64,000 nt of DNA from JASHPR01 sp963833885 (GCA_963833885.1 CAWHZU010000023.1:124001-188000), one strand, 5' to 3'; positions 17,845 through 27,397 are shown, counted from the stretch's first letter. Notes: generated by a model not told the origin, from the sequence alone. A program made the numbers and translations.

Positions 17845-18533
17845 CCGGGATGGGGCCGGACGAGCCGGGCGCGGGGTCGATCGAGTCGCTCTACCCGTTC
17901 CTTTACGCGGGCACCACGGACCTGCCCGCCGTACTCGAGGAAGTCCGCCGGTCCACGGTCGCCAAAGCCGAAGAGATCATAGAGCTGCGCCGGGTGATCA
18001 GCGAGCGCGACGGCGCCCGGCTGACGTCCTGCGCCGCCGACGCCGCCGCCAGGTTCACCGCCGGCGGGCGGCTGCTGGCCTTCGGCAACGGCGGCAGCGC
18101 CACGGATGCCCAGCAGCTCGCCACCTTGTTCCTGAACCCGGGCGGCGACGCCAGGCCGCTGCCCGCGCTCGGGCTGGCAGCAGACACTTCTGTCGTGACA
18201 GCCCTCTGCAACGACATCGGCGTCGACGTGGTCTTCGCCCGGCAGATCGCCGCCTTCGGCCGCCGCAACGACATCGCGGTCGGCCTGTCTACCAGCGGCA
18301 ACTCGGACAACCTGCTGCGCGCCTTCGACGAGGCGAGCCGGCGCGGGCTGCTCACCATCGGCTTCGCGGGCTACCAGGGCGGGCAGATGGCAGAGATGGA
18401 CAGCATCGACTACCTGTTCGTCGCGCCCTCGTCATCGGTGCACCGGATCCAGGAGGCGCAGACCACCGTCTACCAGATCCTGTGGGAGCTGACGCTGGCC
18501 GAACTTGACCGGGCGGGCGCGGTGGCCCGGTGA
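17841..18533 (+). CDS. SIS-domain protein, GmhA-like but catalytically altered (copy 2)
   Basis: 230 aa. A 60-residue helical N-terminus leads to a SIS domain with FGNGGSATDAQQ and GLSTSGNSDN. Aligned by eye to E. coli GmhA, the catalytic Glu65 position is Leu (about 96) and His180 is Gln (about 212), so it may bind phosphosugars without isomerising them. It is probably the partner or paralogue of copy 1. Its stop overlaps the protease GTG (GTGA). Confidence 0.85.
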   Translation: MTGMGPDEPGAGSIESLYPFLYAGTTDLPAVLEEVRRSTVAKAEEIIELRRVISERDGARLTSCAADAAARFTAGGRLLAFGNGGSATDAQQLATLFLNPGGDARPLPALGLAADTSVVTALCNDIGVDVVFARQIAAFGRRNDIAVGLSTSGNSDNLLRAFDEASRRGLLTIGFAGYQGGQMAEMDSIDYLFVAPSSSVHRIQEAQTTVYQILWELTLAELDRAGAVAR

Positions 18534-19168
18534 CCGGGCGGATGCTGATCGCAGGGGTCGGCAACATCTTTCTCGGCGACGACGGCTTCGGAGTCGAGGT
18601 CGCCAGCCGCCTGGCCAAGGAAGCGCTGCCCGACTGGGTCAGGGTGGCCGACTACGGGATCAGCGGCATGCACCTGGCCTACGACCTGGCCGAGGGCTTC
18701 GAGACGACGATCCTGGTCGACGCGACGCCGCGCGGGGGCGACCCGGGCACGGTCTACCTCATGGAGCTGGATCCCGCCGCCCCGTCCGCGGCCGCAGCAC
18801 CGGAGCCGGGTAGGGGAATCCCCCTACTTGACGGTCATGGCATGCAGCCGGACGTTGTGTTCGGAATGCTTAACTTGCTCGGCGCCGAAGCCGGGCGGGT
18901 GCTCCTGGTGGGCTGCCAGCCGGCCAGCATCGATGAACGGATCGGGCTGAGCAAGCCGGTCGCCGCCGCGGTCGATGAGGCCGTGCGGATCGTGCTCGAC
19001 CTGGTGCGCGCCGCCGGAGCCGACGACAACGCCGGGTCCGTGGCCGTCGAGGGGCGGCCAGCCGACGCGCGCAGCCAGCTCCCTCAGCAGGACAGCAAGC
19101 CCGCTGAAGGAGAGAGCCTGCCCGCCGAGGCAGGCAGGCAGCCAGCGGCCGGCAACAGCCGCCGATAG
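18530..19168 (+). CDS. Hydrogenase maturation endopeptidase (HyaD/HybD family)
   Basis: 212 aa. The N-terminal motif GVGNIFLGDDGFGVEV and the later VDATPRGG and DGHGMQPDVVFGML carry the Asp/His residues that sense nickel in this family. The enzyme trims the C-terminal tail of the large subunit after nickel insertion, here the 22 residues after HhyL His573. The last 55 residues (after VRAAGADDNAG) are a Gln/Ser/Pro-rich, probably disordered extension. GTG start coupled to the SIS gene. Confidence 0.92.
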   Translation: MTGRMLIAGVGNIFLGDDGFGVEVASRLAKEALPDWVRVADYGISGMHLAYDLAEGFETTILVDATPRGGDPGTVYLMELDPAAPSAAAAPEPGRGIPLLDGHGMQPDVVFGMLNLLGAEAGRVLLVGCQPASIDERIGLSKPVAAAVDEAVRIVLDLVRAAGADDNAGSVAVEGRPADARSQLPQQDSKPAEGESLPAEAGRQPAAGNSRR

Positions 19169-19184
19169 TGAAGGGGTTGATCGC

Positions 19185-19457
19185 ATGTGCCTCGGCATAC
19201 CCGGTGAGGTGATCGAGTTCGTACCCGGTCAGCCCGACCTTGCCCGCGTGGACGTGAGCGGGGTCCGCCGCGTGATCAACATCGGCCTGCTGGAGGACGA
19301 TCCGCCCAAGCCCGGCGAGTGGGTGCTGATCCACGTCGGTTTCGCCCTCTCGAAGATCGACGAGGCCGAGGCCGCGGCGGCCATGCAGTTCCTTGAAGGG
19401 ATCGGCCAGGCCTACGAGGACGAGCTCGCGGCACTGGCTGAATCACGGATCGAATAG
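19185..19457 (+). CDS. hypC: Hydrogenase assembly chaperone HypC
   Basis: 90 aa with the diagnostic N-terminus MCLGIPGEV, whose Cys2 binds the Fe(CN)2CO unit together with HypD. The barrel (ARVDVSGVRRVINIGLL..GEWVLIHVGFALSKIDE) matches HypC. AAGGGG precedes the ATG. It lies 16 bases after the protease gene and 11 bases before hypD. Confidence 0.95.
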   Translation: MCLGIPGEVIEFVPGQPDLARVDVSGVRRVINIGLLEDDPPKPGEWVLIHVGFALSKIDEAEAAAAMQFLEGIGQAYEDELAALAESRIE

Positions 19458-19468
19458 GGGGTGCGGTA

Positions 19469-20596
19469 ATGCGGTTCGTCGATGAGTTCCGCGACGCGGA
19501 CAAGGCGCACGCCCTCTCCGCGAAGATCACAGCGCTGTGCGAGCCAGGGCGCCAGTACAAGCTGATGGAGGTGTGCGGCGGGCACACCCACACGATCTAC
19601 AAGCACGGGCTCGAGGACTACCTGCCGGAGCAGATCACCCTGGTGCACGGCCCCGGCTGCCCGGTGTGCGTGATCCCGATGGGCCGGGTCGACGACGCCA
19701 TGGCGCTGGCGGCCGAGCCCGACGTCATCATGACCTCGTTCGGTGACATGATGCGGGTGCCGGGCAGCAACGGGTCGTTCTTCGACGCCAAGGCCCAGGG
19801 CACCGACATCCGGATGGTGTACTCGCCGCTCGACTCGCTGAAGATAGCCAGAAAGAACCCGGACAAGCGCGTGGTGTTCATGGCCATCGGCTTCGAGACC
19901 ACCGCTCCGTCGACCGCGATGACCGTGCTGCGGGCCGCGGCCGAGGGCCTGGACAACTTCTCGATCTTCTGCAATCACGTCACGATCGTCCCGGCCATCA
20001 AGGCGATCCTCGACTCCCCGGACCTGCGCCTGGACGGCTTCCTCGGCCCGGGTCACGTGTCAACGGTGATCGGCTGCCGGCCGTACGAGTTCATCGCGCG
20101 CGACTACGGCAAGCCGGTCGTCGTTGCCGGGTTCGAGCCGCTGGACATCCTGCAGTCGATCTACATGCTGATGCTGCAGCTGTCCCGCGGCGAGTCCACG
20201 GTGGAGAACCAGTACTCGCGGGTGGTGCCGTGGAACGGCAACACGGTGGCGCTCAAGGCCATCGGCCAGACCATGGAGCTGCGCCCGTACTTCGAGTGGC
20301 GCGGCCTCGGCTTCATCTCGCACTCTGCGCTCAAGGTCCGGGAGCAGTACGCCAAGTTCGACGCCGAGCTGCTGTTCTCGGTGCCCGGCGTGCGCGTCGC
20401 CGACCCGAAGGCGTGCCAGTGCGGAGAGGTCCTCAAGGGCGTGCTCAAACCCTGGGAGTGCAAGGTCTTCGGGACCGCGTGCACCCCGGAGACGCCGATC
20501 GGCACCTGCATGGTGTCGCCCGAGGGCGCGTGCGCGGCCTACTACAACTACGGCCGCCTGACCCGGCACAGGGTCAAGGAGGCGACCACGTCATGA
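19469..20596 (+). CDS. hypD: Hydrogenase Fe-cyanide assembly protein HypD
   Basis: 375 aa. Conserved motifs are MEVCGGHTH, HGPGCPVCV and GFETTAPSTA. The C-terminal [4Fe-4S]-binding cysteines are in CQCGEVLKG..CKVFGTAC..GTCMVSPEGAC. HypD with HypC is the scaffold on which the Fe(CN)2CO group is built. Length is typical. Its TGA overlaps the hypE ATG. Confidence 0.96.
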   Translation: MRFVDEFRDADKAHALSAKITALCEPGRQYKLMEVCGGHTHTIYKHGLEDYLPEQITLVHGPGCPVCVIPMGRVDDAMALAAEPDVIMTSFGDMMRVPGSNGSFFDAKAQGTDIRMVYSPLDSLKIARKNPDKRVVFMAIGFETTAPSTAMTVLRAAAEGLDNFSIFCNHVTIVPAIKAILDSPDLRLDGFLGPGHVSTVIGCRPYEFIARDYGKPVVVAGFEPLDILQSIYMLMLQLSRGESTVENQYSRVVPWNGNTVALKAIGQTMELRPYFEWRGLGFISHSALKVREQYAKFDAELLFSVPGVRVADPKACQCGEVLKGVLKPWECKVFGTACTPETPIGTCMVSPEGACAAYYNYGRLTRHRVKEATTS

Positions 20597-21783
20597 CCGC
20601 CGACCAGCAGAACGCCGGATGGGTGGCCGACGCCCTCAGGGTGCACGAGGAGCAGGCGCGCGAGGAGGAGGCCCGCGGCACCCGCCACGGTTCCCCGCAG
20701 CCGCTGCCGGGCACCGTCCGCGAGGAACTGGTGCTGGAACGCATCGACCGGGCCCGCCGCAGCCGCCCGCGGGTCAAGGAAGAGCGGATCACGATGTCGC
20801 ACGGGGCCGGGGGCAAGGCTACCCAGACCCTGATCGAAGCGATCTTCCTCGACGAGTTCCGCAACCCGCTGCTCGAGCCGCTCGAGGACGCCGCGCGGCT
20901 GCAGGTCGGCGGGGCGCGGCTGGCCCTCACGACCGATTCCTACGTCGTGTCGCCGCTGTTCTTCCCCGGCGGGAACATCGGTGACCTGGCCGTCAACGGC
21001 ACGGTCAACGACCTGGCGGTGTCCGGAGCCACCCCGCTGTACCTGTCGGCCGGATTCATCCTCGAGGAAGGATTCCCCGTCGCGGACCTGACCAGGATTG
21101 TCAGGTCCATGCGCGAGGCGGCCGGCGCGGCCGGCGTCCAGATAGTCACCGGCGACACCAAGGTGGTGGAGAAGGGCAAGGCCGACGGCTGCTACATCAA
21201 CACGGCCGGCGTGGGCAGCATCGGGGATGACCTCGACCTCGGCGTGGCGCACGCGCAGCCGGGAGACGCGATCATCGTCTCCGGCCCGATCGGCGACCAC
21301 GGGGTCACGATCATGCTTGCCCGCGGCGAGCTGGACATCGAGGCGGACCTGACCTCGGACACCGCGCCCCTCAACGGACTGGTGGCCGGGCTGCTGTCCG
21401 CAACGCCGGGAGTCCGCGCGCTGCGGGACGCGACCCGCGGCGGGGTAGCCACGATCCTCAACGAGATCGCCAAGGCCGCCAACGTCGGCGTCCTGGTCAG
21501 CGAGAACGAGATTCCGGTGCGGCCCGAGGTACGCGGGGCCGCGGAACTGCTCGGTATCGACCCCATGTACGTGGCGTGCGAGGGCCGCCTGGTCGCCGTG
21601 GTGAAACAAGACCAGGCCGACCAGTCCCTCGCTGCGCTTCGTGCCCATCCGCTCGGCGAGCAGGCGGCCGTGATCGGGCAGGTCACCGCCGACCCGCCGG
21701 GCATCGTGCAGCTCAAGACCGCGTTCGGCGGCACCAGGATCGTCGACCTGCTGGTCGGCGATCCGCTGCCCCGGATCTGCTGA
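20593..21783 (+). CDS. hypE: Carbamoyl dehydratase HypE
   Basis: 396 aa. It dehydrates the carbamoyl group on its C-terminal Cys to thiocyanate, the cyanide source for the NiFe site; the chain ends PRIC with that Cys last. The AIR-synthase-like ATP fold shows SHGAGGKAT, TTDSYVVSP, GDTKVVEKG and RDATRGG. A charged extension of about 65 residues precedes the usual start; internal starts are possible, but the ATG at 20593 overlaps the hypD stop (ATGA), favouring the long form. Confidence 0.95.
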   Translation: MTADQQNAGWVADALRVHEEQAREEEARGTRHGSPQPLPGTVREELVLERIDRARRSRPRVKEERITMSHGAGGKATQTLIEAIFLDEFRNPLLEPLEDAARLQVGGARLALTTDSYVVSPLFFPGGNIGDLAVNGTVNDLAVSGATPLYLSAGFILEEGFPVADLTRIVRSMREAAGAAGVQIVTGDTKVVEKGKADGCYINTAGVGSIGDDLDLGVAHAQPGDAIIVSGPIGDHGVTIMLARGELDIEADLTSDTAPLNGLVAGLLSATPGVRALRDATRGGVATILNEIAKAANVGVLVSENEIPVRPEVRGAAELLGIDPMYVACEGRLVAVVKQDQADQSLAALRAHPLGEQAAVIGQVTADPPGIVQLKTAFGGTRIVDLLVGDPLPRIC

Positions 21784-21824
21784 GCGACCAGATACATCGC
21801 GGAGCCAACGAAAGCGAGACGAAG

Positions 21825-22154
21825 GTGCACGAACTGGCCATCACCGAGAGCGTCGTTGACGCGGTGACCGAGCGTCTTCCCGATGCCCGGGTCACCTGCG
21901 TGCGCCTGGAAATCGGCGCGCTGTCCGGCGTCGTGGCCGACTCCGTGCGGTTCTGCTTTGACCTGGTGACCGAAGGCACGAACCTCGAGGGGGCGCGCCT
22001 GGAGATCACCGAGGTCGCTGGGCGGTGCCACTGCAAGGTATGCAGCTGCGATTTCGAGCCCGACGGCCCGTTCGCGATCTGCCCGTGCGGCAGCATCGAG
22101 ATCAATGTCATGGCCGGCGAGGAGCTCAAGATCCAGTCGGTTCAGGTGGCCTGA
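21825..22154 (+). CDS. hypA: Nickel metallochaperone HypA
   Basis: 109 aa. The start (Met)-His-Glu-Leu supplies the nickel-binding His2. The zinc site has two Cys pairs, CHCKVC and CPCG. GTG start at 21825 with GAAGG upstream; the gene follows hypE by 41 bases and is 2 bases before hypB. It delivers nickel with HypB. Confidence 0.93.
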   Translation: MHELAITESVVDAVTERLPDARVTCVRLEIGALSGVVADSVRFCFDLVTEGTNLEGARLEITEVAGRCHCKVCSCDFEPDGPFAICPCGSIEINVMAGEELKIQSVQVA

Positions 22155-22156
22155 CG

Positions 22157-22981
22157 ATGTGCGCGACGTGCGGCTGCTCGGGGACAGCGGTGGTCCGGCT
22201 GTTCCCCGTCGACCCGGCCGTGGCGACCGGGACGCGGCAGCACGCGCATCCCCATGCGAACCACGAGCACGGGCAGCACGAGCACCAGATCCACCACCAC
22301 GACCACTCGCTCCAGGGGGACGAGCGGACCATTCAGCTGGAACAGAAGGTGCTGGCCAAGAACGACCGGCTGGCCGAGCAGAACCGTGACTGGCTGCGGG
22401 AGCGGGGCGTTCTCGCGATCAACCTGATGAGCTCGCCCGGCGCGGGAAAGACCACGCTGCTCGAGCGCACCGCGCGGGAAATGGGCAGCAAGATGTCCAT
22501 CTCGGTCATCGAAGGCGACCAGGCTGCCATGCTCGACGCCGAGCGGATCCGCTCGTCCGGGTGCCACGTGGTGCAGATCAACACGGGCGCCGGATGCCAC
22601 CTGGACGCGGCGATGGTGGCCGAGGGGCTGCGCCTGCTCGACCCCCCGAGCGGGTCGGTGGTCATGATCGAGAACGTCGGGAACCTGGTCTGCCCGGCCC
22701 TGTTCGACCTGGGCGAGCAGGCGCGGGTGGTGCTCGCCTCAGTCACCGAAGGCGACGACAAGCCGCGCAAGTACCCGTACATGTTCCGCCGGGCCGATCT
22801 GGTCCTGGTCAGCAAGACGGACCTGCTGCCCTACGTGGACTTCGACAGCAAGCGGCACGCCGCTGACGTCAGGAAGACCGCTCCCGACGCGCTGATGCTG
22901 CAGGTGTCGGCCGCGACCGGGGCCGGCATGAACGAGTGGTACGCCTGGCTGCGACGGCGCACCCCGGCCCCGCAGGAGTAG
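22157..22981 (+). CDS. hypB: Hydrogenase nickel-incorporation GTPase HypB
   Basis: 274 aa. An N-terminal CATCGC nickel site (Cys2, 5, 7) is followed by a His-rich store (residues about 29-51, roughly ten His). The GTPase domain has P-loop SSPGAGKTT, a metal switch GAGCHLD and the base-recognition segment SKTD. Last gene of the rightward operon. It ends 21 bases from the convergent hypF stop; no terminator hairpin with a T tract is seen between them. Confidence 0.95.
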   Translation: MCATCGCSGTAVVRLFPVDPAVATGTRQHAHPHANHEHGQHEHQIHHHDHSLQGDERTIQLEQKVLAKNDRLAEQNRDWLRERGVLAINLMSSPGAGKTTLLERTAREMGSKMSISVIEGDQAAMLDAERIRSSGCHVVQINTGAGCHLDAAMVAEGLRLLDPPSGSVVMIENVGNLVCPALFDLGEQARVVLASVTEGDDKPRKYPYMFRRADLVLVSKTDLLPYVDFDSKRHAADVRKTAPDALMLQVSAATGAGMNEWYAWLRRRTPAPQE

Positions 22982-23002
22982 CGCACGCCGCCATCCCGGC
23001 GC

Positions 23003-25345
23003 TCAGCCGCGGTCGCGCGCCGCGGCGACGACCGCCTGGCCGAGGCTGATCCCGCCGTCGTTGCACGGGACTCGCGAGTGCACCATGACGTGAAAGCCAT
23101 GCCGCTCCAGCCGGGCGATGGTGGCCTGCAGCAGGAGCAGGTTCTGGAACACCCCGCCGGACAGCGCGACCGTGCTCAGGCCGTGGCGCTCGCGCAGCAG
23201 CAGGCAGCAGTCGGTGATCAGGCCGGCCACACCGTTGTGGAAGCGCCCCGCGACCACCCCTGGCGCGGTGCCGGCAGCCAGGTCCTCGACGACGGCCCGG
23301 ATCAGGTCATGCCCGGCGACCCGGAGCGGCTCCGTGCCGGTGATCTCGGCGCGGTAGGCGCCGCGCTCGGCAGGGTCGGCCAGCTGCTCGAGCTCGATGG
23401 CGGCCTGGCCCTCGTAGTTGATCGTGTCCCGGACCCCGAGGATCGCCGCCGCCGCGTCGAACAGCCGCCCCGCGCTCGACGTCAGCGGGGAGTTGACGCC
23501 GCGCCTGGCCATCTGCAGGACCCCGGGCCAGAGCCGCTGGTTGCGCCGCGCCACGTCGATACCATCCGGCGGGCCGTCGGCATAGGCGGCGTCGAGGTAG
23601 ACCGCCGCCATCCGCCACGGCTGCCGGATCGCGGCGGCGCCGCCGGGCATCGGCACCGGCGCCAGATGCCCGGCCCGCTCGAACCCGGCCAGGTCCGCGA
23701 TCAGGAACTCGCCGCCCCAGATGGTGCCGTCCGCCCCGTAGCCGGTGCCGTCGAAGGCCACCCCGATGACCGGCCCGCTGGCCCGGTTGTCGGCCAGGCA
23801 GGACGCGATGTGCGCGTGGTGATGCTGAACGCCCACGAGCTCCACGCCGGCCAGGTCCGCCGCGCCCGCCACCTCTCCGTCGGTGAGCTGCGTCGCGTAC
23901 TTCGTGGACAGGTACTCCGGATGCAGGTCGTGGGCCACCACCTCGGGCGTGATGTCGAACAGCCGCCGGAAGTGGGCGATGCCCTCGGTGAACGAGCGGA
24001 GCGTCTCGGCGTTCTCCAGGTCCCCGATGTGGTGCGAGACGAACGCATGATCGCCCCTGCCGAGGCAGAACGTGCTCTTCAGCTCGGCGCCGCAGGCGAG
24101 CACCGGCCGGGCGAACCGGGTCGCCAGGTCCAGCGGTTCCGGGACGTAACCGCGGGACCGGCGGATCACGGCTTCGCGGCCCCGGAACGCCCGTACCACC
24201 GAGTCGTCGGTCCTGATCTCGATCGCCCGGTCGTGCGTTAGCACCGCGTCGGCGATCCCGCCGAGCCGCTCCGCCACCTCGCCGTCCCGGTACACGATCG
24301 GCTCATCTGAGACGTTACCGCTGGTCAGCACCATCGGGCCGGCTACGGCCGCGATCAGCAGGTGGTGCAGCGGGGTGTACGGCAGCATCAGCCCGAGCTG
24401 GCGGTTCCCCGGCGCAACCGCCTCGGCGAGGCCAGACCCGGGCAGCCGGGGCAGCAGCACGATCGGCCGCCGCCTGCTGGCCAGCAGGCCGGCCGCGGTC
24501 TCGTCCACCTCGCACAGCCGGCGGCCCGCCGCGACGTCGGCCACCATCACGGCGAACGGCTTGTCCTCGCGGTGCTTGCGTGCCCGCAGTACCGCTGCCG
24601 CCGCCTCGCCGGACGCGTCCACGGCCAGGTGATAGCCGCCCAGCCCCTTCACCGCGAGCACCTTTCCCTCGCGCAGCAGGGCCGCCGCGGCCGCGAGCGG
24701 CTCACCGGACGCAGGCGGCTCACCGGACGCAGCTATACCCAGCGGGCCGAGCAGGGACAGCGCGGGACCGCAGGCCGGGCAGCAGGTCGGCTGGGCGTGG
24801 AATCGCCGGTCGGCTGGATCGTGATACTCCGCCGCGCACAGCTCGCACATCGTGAACGGCGCCATCGTGGTGCGCGCACGGTCGTAGGGAACGTCGCGGA
24901 CGATCGTGAACCGTGGCCCGCAGTTGGTGCAGTTGATGAACGGGTAGCCGAACCGCCGGTCGCCCGGATCAGCGAGCTCGGCCAGGCAGTCCGCGCAGGT
25001 CGCGGTGTCGGCGGAGACGAGCGTCCGGCGACGGGTGCCGGGCTGGCTCGGCGTGATCGCGAACGAGGTGGTGCCGTCCGGCCGCATGGCCGATGTGGTG
25101 ACCCGCTCGATCCGCGCCAGCGGGGGCGCGTCGCGGGCCAGGGCGGCCAGGAACTCCTCGACCACCGCCGGGTCCCCCTCGACCTCAGCGAACACCCCGT
25201 CGGCGTCGTTGCCGACCACGCCGCCAAGCCCGAGGCTGGTGGCGAGCGAGTACACGAACGGGCGGAAGCCGACCCCCTGGACGACTCCCTCGACCCGGAC
25301 CGCGGTCCTGACGGTGCCGCCCGCCCGGCTTGCCCTCTCGCCCAT
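23003..25345 (-). CDS. hypF: Carbamoyltransferase HypF
   Basis: 780 aa. Domains in order: acylphosphatase (GVVQGVGFRPFVY, residues 19-31), two zinc fingers (CADCLAEL..CTNC, CELCAAEY..CCPAC, about 117-200), YrdC-like (about 220-390) and a Kae1-like carbamoyltransferase (HHHAHIAS and VALSGGVFQNLLL). It makes carbamoyl-adenylate and loads HypE, feeding cyanide synthesis. It is convergent to the other hyp genes and so is separately transcribed. Confidence 0.96.
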   Translation of the reverse strand: MGERASRAGGTVRTAVRVEGVVQGVGFRPFVYSLATSLGLGGVVGNDADGVFAEVEGDPAVVEEFLAALARDAPPLARIERVTTSAMRPDGTTSFAITPSQPGTRRRTLVSADTATCADCLAELADPGDRRFGYPFINCTNCGPRFTIVRDVPYDRARTTMAPFTMCELCAAEYHDPADRRFHAQPTCCPACGPALSLLGPLGIAASGEPPASGEPLAAAAALLREGKVLAVKGLGGYHLAVDASGEAAAAVLRARKHREDKPFAVMVADVAAGRRLCEVDETAAGLLASRRRPIVLLPRLPGSGLAEAVAPGNRQLGLMLPYTPLHHLLIAAVAGPMVLTSGNVSDEPIVYRDGEVAERLGGIADAVLTHDRAIEIRTDDSVVRAFRGREAVIRRSRGYVPEPLDLATRFARPVLACGAELKSTFCLGRGDHAFVSHHIGDLENAETLRSFTEGIAHFRRLFDITPEVVAHDLHPEYLSTKYATQLTDGEVAGAADLAGVELVGVQHHHAHIASCLADNRASGPVIGVAFDGTGYGADGTIWGGEFLIADLAGFERAGHLAPVPMPGGAAAIRQPWRMAAVYLDAAYADGPPDGIDVARRNQRLWPGVLQMARRGVNSPLTSSAGRLFDAAAAILGVRDTINYEGQAAIELEQLADPAERGAYRAEITGTEPLRVAGHDLIRAVVEDLAAGTAPGVVAGRFHNGVAGLITDCCLLLRERHGLSTVALSGGVFQNLLLLQATIARLERHGFHVMVHSRVPCNDGGISLGQAVVAAARDRG

Positions 25346-25367
25346 CGTCGTCCGCCACGCCCTCCGT

Positions 25368-26348
25368 TCAGCCCGCCGCCGACTTGCTGTGCACCGGCTC
25401 AGCGATCAGCAGGTGGTCACCGGAGGCCACGACCGGATCCTCGCCGACGCCGAGCACGACCCTGCCGTCGCGCACCAGGCCGAGCACGAGCCCGGCCTGC
25501 TCGGCGCGGACCGCGCTCAGCCGCTTGCCGATCGCGTCGCCGGATGCCTCGGTCTCGGTGAGACTGTGCCGGTCCGACTCCACGAGGTGGGTGAGCAGCT
25601 CGCCCGCGTGCGGCGCCTCCAGGCTCATGGCCAGCGTGTGCGAGATCAGGCCCTCGGTGGAGATGGTCTGCTCGACACCCAGGTCCCGCAGGGCCTCGCG
25701 GACCGAAGCCGACCGGACCAGGGCGACGATCGGCAGGCTTGGCGCCTCCTTGCGCAGCAGCACGGCGCTGACCAGCACGTCACCGTCGGTCGCCCCGGTG
25801 AGCAGCGCCTGCTGCGCTCCCGCGGGCTTGGCCGACCGGATCGCCATCTCCTGGGTCGGGTCGCCGCGGACCACGTGCACGTCTGCGTTGACGTGAGCCG
25901 GGTCCACGTCGGCGACGAGGACGACCGGGTCACCGACCTTCACGAGCTCCTCGATGATCGCGGGCACCGCCGAGTCCATGCCGACTACAAGCCGGTAGCC
26001 GCTCTCCGGGAATCGGCGCCCCATGGCCAGCACCCTCCGTATTCCAGCCGCTGCAGCGGCACCGGTCACCAGCGCGAAAACCGAGGCCAGCATCGGGATC
26101 GTGGTCAGCATCGTCAGCGAGGCCACGACCCGGCCAGACGCGTTATGCGGTGTCACGTCACCGTAGCCCACCGTCGTCGCTGTCGTGATCGCCCAGTAGA
26201 GGCCCGTCGTGAACGGAAGGTGCTGGGTAGCCGCGAACGCGGCTCCCCCGATCACCGTGCAGGCGAAGGCGCCGACCAGCAGCACTACCACGTGCCGACG
26301 GTGGCCCACACCAAGGACGCGGGCGAGAAGCGCGATCATGAACCACAT
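25368..26348 (-). CDS. Potassium channel with TrkA-N/C regulatory domains
   Basis: 326 aa. Two membrane helices (about 20-40 and 75-100) flank a pore loop with the selectivity filter TTVGYGD (58-64). A TrkA-N (RCK) nucleotide-binding domain (residues 115-235) and a TrkA-C-like domain (about 245-320) follow. It probably conducts K+ under nucleotide or ligand control. It ends 22 bases before the hypF start on the same strand, so hypF might be read from this promoter. Confidence 0.88.
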   Translation of the reverse strand: MWFMIALLARVLGVGHRRHVVVLLVGAFACTVIGGAAFAATQHLPFTTGLYWAITTATTVGYGDVTPHNASGRVVASLTMLTTIPMLASVFALVTGAAAAAGIRRVLAMGRRFPESGYRLVVGMDSAVPAIIEELVKVGDPVVLVADVDPAHVNADVHVVRGDPTQEMAIRSAKPAGAQQALLTGATDGDVLVSAVLLRKEAPSLPIVALVRSASVREALRDLGVEQTISTEGLISHTLAMSLEAPHAGELLTHLVESDRHSLTETEASGDAIGKRLSAVRAEQAGLVLGLVRDGRVVLGVGEDPVVASGDHLLIAEPVHSKSAAG

Positions 26349-26467
26349 CGTCCCGCAGCCGGGCCCATAGAGGGGCCGTTACGCAACGCCCCCGCCACCC
26401 CGGCTCCGCACCGCGAACTACGGCCCGCCCAGCACCCCGCCCCGCGGCGAACTGCCGCCCGCCTTGG

Positions 26468-27325
26468 TCAGGGGGCTGCGGGGCGGATTCCGGCGAAGAG
26501 GTCGTCTTCGGGGGCTGGCGTTCCGGTGCGGTCCATGGCCCTGATGAAGCTCTCCCAGCCGAACACCTGCTCGCCGATCTCCGGCGGGATCTTGCTGAAC
26601 CAGGACTCGCGGATCTGGCTGGCGTGCGACATCAGCGCCGCGCGCTTGCGGTCCAGGACGCTGCGGATGTCCACGTTCGTGGTGATCAGGGCCTCGCGCT
26701 CCGCTATCTGGCGCCGCGTCTCCTCGTCGATCTCGCGCACGTCGGGGACCTCCACGCCCTGCTCCCGCAGCGCGTCCCACAGCTTGCGCCAGGTGCTGCC
26801 GCGCATCGCGCTCAGGTAGAGCTTGTCCGGGATCCCGGTGGCCGCCACCGCGGCCTGGGCGCACCGGCTGGCGTGCAGGTGATCGGGATGCTGGTAGGCG
26901 CCCTTGTCGTCATAGGTGATCACGACCTGCGGCCGGTACTGCTCGATCAAGGCGCCGATGCGCGCTGCGACCACGTCCTGCGGGATGTTGCAGAACGCGT
27001 CCGGCCGGTTCTTGTACTCCCAGTCGGGCATGCCCGAGTCGTGGTAGCCGAGCAGTTCGAGATCGCTGACCGCCAGGTGCTTGCACGCCTCTCTGAGCTC
27101 GGCGAGCCTGATCTGCGCCACGGCCTGCTCGTCGTGGCCGTTCTCGCCCGGCTTGACACCATCGAGCGTGTCGCCGAACTCGCCGTTGGTGCACGTTACG
27201 ACCACCGTCCGGACTCCGGCGTCGGCATATTTGGCGAGCACGCCTCCGGTGCTCGATGATTCGTCGTCGGGGTGCGCGTGCACCGCCATCAGGGTGAGCT
27301 GGGGGTGAGTGACTGTCTCCGCCAT
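26468..27325 (-). CDS. mca: Mycothiol S-conjugate amidase
   Basis: 285 aa of the PIG-L/LmbE deacetylase fold. Zinc ligands are in AHPDDES (16-22) and HPDH (about 145-148). The length and the extended C-terminus (RKLWDALREQGVEVPD.., ESWFSKIPPEIGEQVFG) separate Mca from MshB. It cleaves mycothiol conjugates to mercapturic acids for export, a detoxification route confined to actinobacteria. Upstream in the opposite direction is the DksA-like gene. Confidence 0.93.
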   Translation of the reverse strand: MAETVTHPQLTLMAVHAHPDDESSSTGGVLAKYADAGVRTVVVTCTNGEFGDTLDGVKPGENGHDEQAVAQIRLAELREACKHLAVSDLELLGYHDSGMPDWEYKNRPDAFCNIPQDVVAARIGALIEQYRPQVVITYDDKGAYQHPDHLHASRCAQAAVAATGIPDKLYLSAMRGSTWRKLWDALREQGVEVPDVREIDEETRRQIAEREALITTNVDIRSVLDRKRAALMSHASQIRESWFSKIPPEIGEQVFGWESFIRAMDRTGTPAPEDDLFAGIRPAAP

Positions 27326-27397
27326 GACCTCAAGCCTGCCCGATCGCCGGCAGTCGTCGCGCCACCGGGGTTGCGGCTGGATGATCTGATGGGGAAC

